From positions 1-8,496 of the forward strand of contig CALDZQ010000326.1 of NCBI GenBank assembly GCA_937944035.1: 8,496 nt of DNA, written 5' to 3'. This document shows, one piece after another, positions 1-7,296 of this stretch. Within the stretch, counting starts at the first letter, position 1; the number at the start of each line of letters is the position of its first letter. The stretch is from an uncultured Neomegalonema sp. GTDB lineage: Bacteria; Pseudomonadota; Alphaproteobacteria; Rhodobacterales; Rhodobacteraceae. A program made the translations under genes and the position numbers. Under the pieces are notes generated by a model. It searched no databases. It was not told the origin of the DNA and saw only the letters and a list, made by a program, of their open reading frames with translations.

Positions 1-135
1 CTTATCAGCCGGAACCACGACATAGGCGTTCTTCGTGCCGATCGTCTGCGGCCCCTTCTCGGAGGCGAGGCGCAGGATTTCGGACAGCCGCGATTTCGCT
101 TCCGCGACGGTCCAGACTTTTTCGGAATGAGGCAT
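1..135 (-). CDS. Type II toxin-antitoxin antitoxin, Phd/YefM family (5' part only)
   Basis: The first 45 codons of a minus-strand gene are visible; the rest runs off the left edge. The protein begins MPHSEKVWTVAEAKSRLSEI and continues with a short helix and a beta strand ending VVVPADK. This WTVAEAKSRLSEIL pattern followed by a G-(T/R)-x-N/S-x-V-V-V-P strand is the N-terminal DNA-binding fold of Phd/YefM antitoxins. In that family the N-terminus dimerises and binds the operator, and the missing C-terminus wraps the toxin. The start is well supported: GGAGGGG sits just upstream, with the GGAG core five bases from the ATG. The cognate toxin (in this family commonly a PIN-domain or RelE/Doc-type protein) would be expected directly downstream, left of position 1, and cannot be seen. 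Family assignment is by eye from the N-terminus only, so the toxin type is unknown. Confidence 0.85.
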   Translation of the reverse strand, partial: MPHSEKVWTVAEAKSRLSEILRLASEKGPQTIGTKNAYVVVPADK

Positions 136-151
136 GGCCCCTCCAACAAAC

Positions 152-180
152 ACTATAGCCTAGAGTAGTCTAGTCTATCT
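152..180 (-). promoter_or_regulatory. Candidate autoregulatory operator/promoter of the antitoxin gene
   Basis: Just upstream of the antitoxin start lies an imperfect palindrome, CTAGA-GTAG-TCTAG (160-173), which overlaps a second copy of the TAGTCTA motif (168-177). On the minus strand a TATAGT hexamer (plus-strand 152-157) could be a -10 box, placing the palindrome between -10 and -35; no good -35 is visible. Phd/YefM antitoxins normally repress their own operon through short palindromes in exactly this place, so an operator is a reasonable inference. The sites are short, and no binding data can be read from sequence. Confidence 0.4.
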
Positions 181-231
181 AAAATCTCAAGTAGCAAGCT
201 ATCCCGGATCACGCATCACCGGCAATGTCAT

Positions 232-247
232 GGATTGAAATCAATCC
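232..247. repeat. Short inverted repeat GGATTGA-AA-TCAATCC
   Basis: A 7-bp inverted repeat with a two-base centre (effectively a 6-bp stem with an AAAT loop) lies between the antitoxin promoter and the larger inverted repeat. It resembles an FNR/Fnr-type TTGAT-N4-ATCAA site only superficially, because the half-site spacing is wrong. It has no T-tract on either strand. No function can be assigned. Confidence 0.4.
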
Positions 248-261
248 TCTGTTCCGTCACC

Positions 262-329
262 CCGCGACTTGATCGCGGGGTCCATCATTCAAAGCGCGCT
301 GAAAAATGGATGCCGCGATCAAGTCGCGG
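262..329. repeat. Dispersed alphaproteobacterial-type inverted repeat (REP-like), possible terminator between icd and the antitoxin gene
   Basis: The left arm (262-285) and right arm (306-329) are inverted copies matching at 22 of 24 positions, separated by 20 bases. The core of each arm, CGCGACTTGATCGCG, is itself a small hairpin (CGCGA/TCGCG), so the element can fold as one long stem or as paired small stems. From memory, elements with this core (CCCGCGACTTGATCGCGGG... TCCAT and its inverse) occur in many intergenic regions of alphaproteobacterial genomes, and their translation gives a recurrent spurious PRLDRGV/SSRG peptide, seen here in the plus strand. It lies 28 bases past the icd stop codon, the usual place for such repeats. 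It may end or stabilise the icd transcript. No T-run follows on the minus strand, so it is not a classic intrinsic terminator. Confidence 0.8.
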
Positions 330-357
330 TAAGACAAAGCGGGTCGAGATAATGGTG

Positions 358-2571
<2,214 letters not shown>

Positions 2572-2591
2572 ATGCAGCCCTCTTTCGAGTG

Positions 2592-2607
2592 CGCGCCCGG
2601 CGGCGCG
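2592..2607 (-). other. GC-rich hairpin in the icd 5' untranslated region
   Basis: A CGCGCC/GGCGCG inverted repeat with a four-base loop lies eight bases upstream of the icd Shine-Dalgarno sequence, inside the predicted leader RNA. It could influence ribosome access or mRNA stability. In GC-rich DNA such a stem can also arise by chance. Confidence 0.3.
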
Positions 2608-2623
2608 ATTTACGTTGCGGCGC

Positions 2624-2651
2624 ACCATAGCCATCGCAAAGCGTTGTGCAA
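2624..2651 (-). promoter_or_regulatory. Candidate sigma-70-type promoter for icd
   Basis: On the minus strand TTGCAC (2651-2646) and TATGGT (2629-2624) are separated by 16 bases, giving a plausible -35/-10 pair about 53 bases upstream of the icd start codon. The match is fair rather than strong. Nothing else in the 200-bp divergent region fits better in this orientation. Confidence 0.3.
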
Positions 2652-2718
2652 GAGGCAGGTAAGGCCGCCTTGGCACCGGAATGCGACGGATGGCGTTGGT
2701 ATGGCATCGGTGTGACAC

Positions 2719-2748
2719 TTGACAAGCGCAGTTTTGTATGCGTATTGT
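2719..2748 (+). promoter_or_regulatory. Candidate promoter for the gene at 2776
   Basis: A perfect TTGACA (2719-2724) is followed after 18 bases by TATTGT (2743-2748), which matches four of six -10 consensus bases. It lies 28 bases upstream of the ATG, within an AT-rich stretch that stands out from the GC-rich surroundings. The transcript leader would be short, with GAGGA (2766-2770) as ribosome binding site. Confidence 0.45.
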
Positions 2749-2761
2749 TCTTATATTGTTT
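2747..2761 (+). promoter_or_regulatory. Near-match to the alphaproteobacterial LexA (SOS) box
   Basis: The sequence GTTC-TTATATT-GTTT is one base from GTTC-N7-GTTC, the LexA box known in Alphaproteobacteria, and the seven-base spacer is all A/T, as is common in functional boxes. It overlaps the -10 region of the candidate promoter and lies 14 bases before the start codon, where a bound repressor would block transcription. A single near-match can be chance, so this remains a hypothesis. Confidence 0.35.
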
Positions 2762-2775
2762 AACTGAGGATCACA

Positions 2776-3456
2776 ATGGACTGGACGCTCGCCATAGACC
2801 GGAACCGCGATGCGCTGCTGCGGATGCTGGCTTTGCTGTTTGTCATGGCGGGGCTGGATCGCGATGGCGCGGGCGCTGTGCTGCCGAGACGGGCGCATAT
2901 GGCGGTTTTGCGCGTGTTGCGGGCCACCGAGGCGGCGGCGCGGCGGCTGATTGTGGTTGTGAAAGCGGTTCGCGGGATTGAGGCGCGGGTATCTGAAACG
3001 CGGGCCGTGCGGCCTGTTCCGGCTGCGATTCCGCGCGGAACGGGGGCGCGGGCGGCGTCTTTTGTGCTGTTCGATCCGCGCAAATCCTTTGCGCCGCGCG
3101 GGGGCAGGAAATTTGCGCGGCGGGAGCCGTTTATCTGGTCGCCGGGCATGGATGTACCTGTTTTTGAATTGAAATCCAAGCGGTCCCCTGATGATCTGGT
3201 CAACACAAACGCGGTGAGTCGCCGCTTGCTGGCGTTGCAGCGCGCGCTGGATGATCTACCGGGGCAGGCGCGTAGAATGGCACGGCATGAGGCCAAGCGG
3301 GAGGCTGCGCGGGCTTCGAGCGGGAAATTTATCCGTCCCATGCGGCCCGGCACGCCGCCCGGACACCGGGCGCGAAAAGCGCATCCGGTGGATATGATCC
3401 TAAGCGATTGCCACGCGCTGGCGCTTTATGCGCTGCACGCGCCGCCGGAACCGTGA
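2776..3456 (+). CDS. Conserved alphaproteobacterial hypothetical protein, basic, 226 aa
   Basis: I cannot assign a function. The protein starts MDWTLAIDRNRDALLRMLAL, then has a short hydrophobic helix (about 13-27), an arginine-rich region with a second hydrophobic stretch (LIVVVKAV, 58-65), an LFDPRK motif at 98-103, a helical segment LLALQRALDDLPGQARRMAR (151-170), and a C-terminal helix HPVDMILSDCHALALYAL (203-220). This arrangement resembles a recurrent uncharacterised alphaproteobacterial family I recall with an MDWT N-terminus, LFDP motif, DLPGQARR helix and a C-terminal (S/E)CH/LH-x-x-A helix; that is memory, not a database result. It is strongly basic, and the hydrophobic parts look too short for a clear membrane anchor. 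The start is supported by GAGGA five bases upstream. It is divergent from icd and sits alone before the autotransporter. A possible LexA-like site overlaps its promoter. Confidence 0.8.
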   Translation: MDWTLAIDRNRDALLRMLALLFVMAGLDRDGAGAVLPRRAHMAVLRVLRATEAAARRLIVVVKAVRGIEARVSETRAVRPVPAAIPRGTGARAASFVLFDPRKSFAPRGGRKFARREPFIWSPGMDVPVFELKSKRSPDDLVNTNAVSRRLLALQRALDDLPGQARRMARHEAKREAARASSGKFIRPMRPGTPPGHRARKAHPVDMILSDCHALALYALHAPPEP

Positions 3457-3610
3457 TGCGGCTGTTGATTTTTATGCTGTGACATGACCCCTTTGCGCAT
3501 GGAGGGGGCGTATGGGTGTGCGCGGAGAATATCGTGAAAATTTTAATCAACCCTCAGCGGCCTAACCCGCCTGAAATCTTTTTCGCGTTTCTTGTGCTTC
3601 AAACACATGC

Positions 3611-3624
3611 CCCCCGTTCGGGGG
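3611..3624 (+). other. CCCCCG-TT-CGGGGG hairpin in the leader of the autotransporter gene
   Basis: A perfect C5/G5 inverted repeat around GTTC lies 21 bases before the chosen start codon (3646) and nine bases before the in-frame ATG at 3634. Its 3' arm (GGGGG) could serve as ribosome-binding sequence for the upstream start, so pairing would hide it. It has no T-run, so it is not an intrinsic terminator. The 189-bp gap before the gene also has an AT-rich patch (AAAATTTTAAT, 3537-3547) that may belong to the promoter, but I see no convincing -35/-10 pair. Confidence 0.4.
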
Positions 3625-3645
3625 TTGATGATTATGGAGAACCGG

Positions 3646-6018
3646 ATGCCGCTTCGCCCCCTTCGCTCAAGCCTGCTCGCAGGTGTCGCCCTCGCTTCGC
3701 TTTCCACTGTGGCTATCGCGGACGGGTGGAACAGCCTGATTATCTTCGGCGACCGGATAACGGATACGGGGCAGTATGTGTCGCAGGAATCGGTTTTCCT
3801 CGCCCCCAATTCAGAAGTTGAAGGCGACGGGCGCTTGCGCAATACCAATCTTGTCGACAGCGGCGGCGCGGGGCAGCCTTACTCGCAGCTTGTATCGGAC
3901 GGGCTGGGCTTTGGCCCGGCCAACCCGTCACAGCCGCAAACGCTGGAAGGCATTCCGACACCGCCATCGGGGTATAACTACGCGGCCACTTTTTACCGCA
4001 GCGAAGATGTGCTCAACTCGATCATCGGCACGGCGCGGACCGCCGGCGTCAACTACAGGCAAGGCGCTGAAACCCGCACCACACCGGGCACATCGCGGCC
4101 CGGTTTGCTCAACGATCCCGAACGCGCGGCGAATGCGTGGGGGGCGCTTGTTCTTATGAACGGCGGCGTGCGTGACCTGCGCAAGACGGCGGATATTGAC
4201 CTGAACCTGATGGGTGCGGTCGAACTCGATACCACTGAAATCGTAACCAGTCCGGGCCTGCGCAACGCCCGCGCTCGGCAGGCGGCGGATAATATCGCCA
4301 CCGGAGCGGCAGTCCTGAGCGGAGCCGGGGCGGAGCTTGTGGTGGTGTCGAACGCTTTTGATGTCGGCGCGATCCCTGAAACGCAGGGCGATGTGCTGTT
4401 ATTGGATCAGGCGGACTCGGCACTGGAAACCCGTGAGACCGAAGCCGCAACCGCGAATACGATTGCCACAAACGCCGAGACAATCGCAGCCAACGCCGCG
4501 AGCATCGCAGAAACCGCCGAAGAAAATGCGGAGGCTGCGCGTCAACGGGTTGCGGATGCACAGGCAGACCCTGCAACAACCTCCGCGCAGCTGTTCACAT
4601 TGCGCGATCAGGAAGAAATCGCCGAGAGCATCGCGACGGACAGCGTAACGCTGGCGGAGACTCAGGCCGCGAACGCGATACAACTGCGCGCGGCTTCGGA
4701 TGCGGTCGCGCTGACGGCGCATGAGCTGGCCCTGCGCCCGCAACTGAACGCCGCCATCGCTGATCCGACGCTGATCCCGACGATCCGCACGGCGGCGACG
4801 AATGTTTTCAATGCGCAACTGACGCAAAACCTGCGCTCGATTGACGGGAATGTGGTACTGATCGACCAGCGGGCGCTGTTTGACCGGGTTATCGCGGAGC
4901 CGGAATTGTTCGGCCTCAACCCCGAATTCGATCAGGCCGTGGATTGCCAGTTCAGCAATGTTTTGCATCCTTGTAATGCGGTTGGCGGACAGCCCGAAGA
5001 GCTGTTGTTCACCAATGGCGTTGATCTGACCACGACGGGCCATCAACTGGCCGCCGACCAGATCACAGCCCTTGTCACCGCGCCCGCCGCCCTGGGCGGT
5101 GTGCCGTATGTCGGGATTTCCGCCGGACGCGGGATCTCGGATGCCGGGCGCGATCAGCTTTCCAACGAGCAAACCTGGACAGCGGGCCTTGCGCCCTGGG
5201 TTGCAGGTGTCGCCTCACGCGTGAAGCTGAGCGATTCGAATACCGGAGTCCAGCAGGAGGCCGGGTTCTTCAACGGTGTCGCCGGCCTGCGCTACACATT
5301 CGGCAGCGGCTTTGCCATCGGTGGCGGCCTCGGCTATCAGAAAGTGACCGAGCCGGGCGAGAAAAGCCCGGTTCAATATGACGGCGCGGGATATTTCGGA
5401 ACCGTGTTCGCGGGCATCAATTCCGGCCCGATTTTCGCCAGTGCAACGGGGACTTACGGTAAGATCGACTTTGGCGGGCTGGATCGTGTGTCACGCATCG
5501 GTGCGGCGCGGATCGTGAACTCCGGTGACAGAGATGCGACGGTGAGCGGGATCACCGCCGAAGCGGGTGTGCGACTGGTCGAGTATGATGTGCTGCGCGC
5601 GGGTCCGGTTGCGAACTTCTCGCATTGGAGTTCGGAAATCGAAGGCTATGCGGAGAACGGCTGGGCCGCAACGGCGGTTTCGGTCGGTGATCTGACGGCG
5701 AAATCGACCCGTGCGGGCATCGGCGCGTTTCTTGAGGCGGGCAAGCTGATCGAGGGTAAAGGGTCGGTATTCCGGGCTAAAATCCTCTACGGCCATGAAT
5801 TCCAGGACCGGAATCAAACGGTGACGGTCACACCGCTGGGCGCGAACTCTGTGGGCAGCTTCTCCGCCCTCGCCCGTGGCGCGGATAGAGCGCCGCTGGA
5901 GATGGGGGCCGAAGTTGTGTTCGGCACGGGCCGCGTGACGACGACCTTCGGTTATGATGGCCTGTTCGGCGATGTCAGCGACCACCGCTTCCGCATCGGC
6001 GCGAGTATGCCGCTGTAG
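3646..6018 (+). CDS. EstA-type GDSL autotransporter with a degenerate catalytic site (probable pseudoenzyme)
   Basis: The 790-residue product has a Sec signal peptide (1-25; RR/R-rich start, hydrophobic core, AIA cleavage site before DGWNSL), an SGNH/GDSL-like passenger (about 29-480), a linker helix (about 488-512) and a C-terminal autotransporter beta-barrel (about 512-790) for outer-membrane insertion. Fold landmarks align by eye with Pseudomonas EstA: LIIFGD, YNYAATFYRS, NGGVRDL, LVVVSNAFDVG, LLFTNGVDLTTTGHQLAAD, GYAENGWAATA. The catalytic residues do not survive: R37 replaces the nucleophile Ser, T115-F116 the block II Gly-Gly, R176 the Asn, N457 the Asp and D460 the His. An Ala-rich helical hairpin (about 255-371) is inserted in the passenger. 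C434 and C443 may form a disulfide. The start at 3646 has GGAG six bases upstream; ATGs at 3634 and 3628 are alternatives. The frame is intact, so it is unlikely to be a decaying gene. The last residue is Leu, not the usual aromatic. Confidence 0.9.
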   Translation: MPLRPLRSSLLAGVALASLSTVAIADGWNSLIIFGDRITDTGQYVSQESVFLAPNSEVEGDGRLRNTNLVDSGGAGQPYSQLVSDGLGFGPANPSQPQTLEGIPTPPSGYNYAATFYRSEDVLNSIIGTARTAGVNYRQGAETRTTPGTSRPGLLNDPERAANAWGALVLMNGGVRDLRKTADIDLNLMGAVELDTTEIVTSPGLRNARARQAADNIATGAAVLSGAGAELVVVSNAFDVGAIPETQGDVLLLDQADSALETRETEAATANTIATNAETIAANAASIAETAEENAEAARQRVADAQADPATTSAQLFTLRDQEEIAESIATDSVTLAETQAANAIQLRAASDAVALTAHELALRPQLNAAIADPTLIPTIRTAATNVFNAQLTQNLRSIDGNVVLIDQRALFDRVIAEPELFGLNPEFDQAVDCQFSNVLHPCNAVGGQPEELLFTNGVDLTTTGHQLAADQITALVTAPAALGGVPYVGISAGRGISDAGRDQLSNEQTWTAGLAPWVAGVASRVKLSDSNTGVQQEAGFFNGVAGLRYTFGSGFAIGGGLGYQKVTEPGEKSPVQYDGAGYFGTVFAGINSGPIFASATGTYGKIDFGGLDRVSRIGAARIVNSGDRDATVSGITAEAGVRLVEYDVLRAGPVANFSHWSSEIEGYAENGWAATAVSVGDLTAKSTRAGIGAFLEAGKLIEGKGSVFRAKILYGHEFQDRNQTVTVTPLGANSVGSFSALARGADRAPLEMGAEVVFGTGRVTTTFGYDGLFGDVSDHRFRIGASMPL

Positions 6019-6056
6019 GGTTCCGGCCATGCTGATTTGAGAAATGATTTGAGACT

Positions 6057-6085
6057 GGCCGCTCCTTCGGGGGCGGCCTTTTCCT
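6057..6085 (+). terminator. Intrinsic terminator of the autotransporter gene
   Basis: A 9-bp stem (GGCCGCTCC / GGGGCGGCC, one G-U pair) closes a TTCG loop with a C-G closing pair, the very stable cUUCGg type, and is followed directly by TTTT and a pyrimidine-rich stretch. It lies 38 bases past the stop codon and separates this gene from the methyltransferase. Confidence 0.9.
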
Positions 6086-6105
6086 GTTTCTGTTTAACGC
6101 ATTAC

Positions 6106-6121
6106 ACCAGCGCGCGCTGGT
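6106..6121. promoter_or_regulatory. Perfect 16-bp palindrome ACCAGCGCGCGCTGGT upstream of the methyltransferase
   Basis: A loop-free perfect palindrome lies 31 bases before the methyltransferase start codon and 27 bases after the preceding terminator stem. Its place in a 74-bp promoter-sized gap makes an operator for a dimeric regulator possible. No T-run follows, so it is not a terminator. The alternating GC core can form by chance in GC-rich DNA. Confidence 0.35.
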
Positions 6122-6152
6122 ATTTGATGTTTGGCTGCCGCATAAGCGGGCG

Positions 6153-6986
6153 ATGAGCAAAACGGATTTCAAACGCGCGCGGATGCGGCTTCAATCGGTG
6201 CTGGGACAGGGCAAGCAGGGGTTTTTCTCGCCCTATCGCTATGCGGGGTCGGTATCGCCGCTGTCGCGGTATCCTGAGATTGAAGCGGTATTCGAGGCGC
6301 GGCGCGAGACGTTTGCGGCTCTGCTCGATGCGGCGGACGGGTATGCGGAAGCGATGGCGGCGTTCGAGGGCGCGCCCCCTGCCCCGCGCTGGGATCAGGC
6401 GTGGTTTCCGACGCTGGACGCGGTGGCCGCCTATACGGTGGTGCGCAAGAACGCGCCGATGCGGATTGTCGAGGTCGGCTCCGGCCACTCGACCCGGTTT
6501 CTGGCGCGGGCGGTGGCGGATGGCGGCAAGGCTTGCGCGATTACCTGCATTGACCCGCAACCGCGCGCGACGATGGAGGGGCTGGCGGTCACATGGGATC
6601 GCAGCCTGCTGAGCGAAGCGCATCTGCCGTTGTTCGATGCGCTGGAGCCGCGTGACATCGCGTTTTTTGATTCGAGCCACCTGCTGTGGCCCGGCTCGGA
6701 CGTGGATATGATCTTCAACCGCATTCTGCCGAGGCTGAAGCCCGGCGTTATCGTGCATATCCACGACGTTTTCTGGCCCGACGCCTATCCCGATCACTGG
6801 GAATGGCGCGGGTATACCGAGCAGAACGGGCTGGGCGGATGGCTGTTGAGCGAGGCGTATCGGCCCGTTTTTGCCAGCCGTTACGCGGCGACGCGGATGG
6901 GCGCGATGGAGCGACCCCTGCTGCACCGCCTGCCCCGCCATGACGCGGCGATTGATACGGGGCTGTGGTTGGTGCGGAACGGGTGA
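6153..6986 (+). CDS. Class I SAM-dependent methyltransferase (Methyltransf_24-like)
   Basis: The 277-residue protein has a helical N-terminal extension (1-100) and a Rossmann-type methyltransferase core. Motif I is IVEVGSGHST (105-114), which binds the SAM methionine/ribose. The second strand ends in the acidic loop CIDPQP (132-137). DIAFFDSSHLLWPGSDV (168-184) is the motif IV region, and LPRLKPGVIVHIHDVFWP (192-209) has the His-x-His-Asp loop seen in this family. The C-terminus YAATRMGAMERPLLHRLPRH then ends in LWLVRNG. I know related proteins as small-molecule or glycan-associated methyltransferases, but the substrate cannot be read from sequence. The ATG has only a weak purine-rich sequence upstream (AAGCGGG), and ATG at 6183 is an alternative start. 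The gene stands alone behind a terminator and converges on the zinc-finger gene with a 3-bp gap, so no separate terminator fits between them. Confidence 0.88.
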   Translation: MSKTDFKRARMRLQSVLGQGKQGFFSPYRYAGSVSPLSRYPEIEAVFEARRETFAALLDAADGYAEAMAAFEGAPPAPRWDQAWFPTLDAVAAYTVVRKNAPMRIVEVGSGHSTRFLARAVADGGKACAITCIDPQPRATMEGLAVTWDRSLLSEAHLPLFDALEPRDIAFFDSSHLLWPGSDVDMIFNRILPRLKPGVIVHIHDVFWPDAYPDHWEWRGYTEQNGLGGWLLSEAYRPVFASRYAATRMGAMERPLLHRLPRHDAAIDTGLWLVRNG

Positions 6987-6989
6987 GTT

Positions 6990-7184
6990 TCAGGAAACCG
7001 GCGTGAAAACGAATTTCTTGCTGCAATAGCCGCAGACCGCCGTGCCGTCCTTGCCGATCTCGTAATAGGTGAGCGGATGGCCGAGCGGGCCGCCGCCGCC
7101 GTCGCAGGCGACCATGCGGGTCCGGACTTCTATCACAGCGAGATCGCGTTGCTCGCCCGTTGTTTTGGTCAAGGCTCCGGCCAT
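6990..7184 (-). CDS. CHCC-type zinc-finger protein (NDUFS6-like, zf-CHCC)
   Basis: This 64-residue protein has the Zn-binding pattern C27-x8-H36-x14-C51-x2-C54, within RTRMVACDGG, GPLGHPLTYYEI and VCGYCSKKFVF. The pattern and spacing are those of the zf-CHCC family. Its mitochondrial member NDUFS6 and the Paracoccus denitrificans homologue are zinc-bearing accessory subunits of respiratory complex I. A peripheral-arm role in NADH:quinone oxidoreductase is therefore likely, though no nuo gene is in the window. The start is clear: AGGAGA lies five bases upstream of the ATG at 7184. The frame is open further upstream to 7346, but that part shows no family similarity and overlaps the divergent ABC gene. 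It is divergent from the ABC transporter gene with a 112-bp gap and tail-to-tail with the methyltransferase. Confidence 0.93.
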   Translation of the reverse strand: MAGALTKTTGEQRDLAVIEVRTRMVACDGGGGPLGHPLTYYEIGKDGTAVCGYCSKKFVFTPVS

Positions 7185-7296
7185 TGCGGTCTCCTGTAAC
7201 GGTTGACGCCGATTGCGGCGCTTGGATGGGAATGCTAGGTCCGGTGTTAGCGCGGACGCGGTTCTGACGCCCGCTTTTTTTCTGATGGACAGCTCT

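Noticed and set aside
3441..3475. Possible terminator GCCGC/GCGGC followed by T-rich sequence at the end of the gene at 2776
   Set aside because: The 5-bp stem has a 12-base loop, overlaps the stop codon and is separated from the T-run by several bases; the support is insufficient.
4399..5172. Minus-strand open frame of 257 codons inside the autotransporter
   Set aside because: It is antisense to the Ala-rich insert and passenger, and the Arg/Gln-rich translation is an artefact of the repetitive coding bias.
6102..6941. Minus-strand open frame of 279 codons opposite the methyltransferase
   Set aside because: The methyltransferase has intact motifs on the plus strand. The opposite frame is an Arg/His-rich shadow without similarity to any family I recognise.
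7252..7281. GC-rich stem followed by seven T residues just before the ABC start codon
   Set aside because: The best stem is only about 4 bp uninterrupted (GCGG/CCGC with a mismatch), too weak to call a terminator or attenuator.
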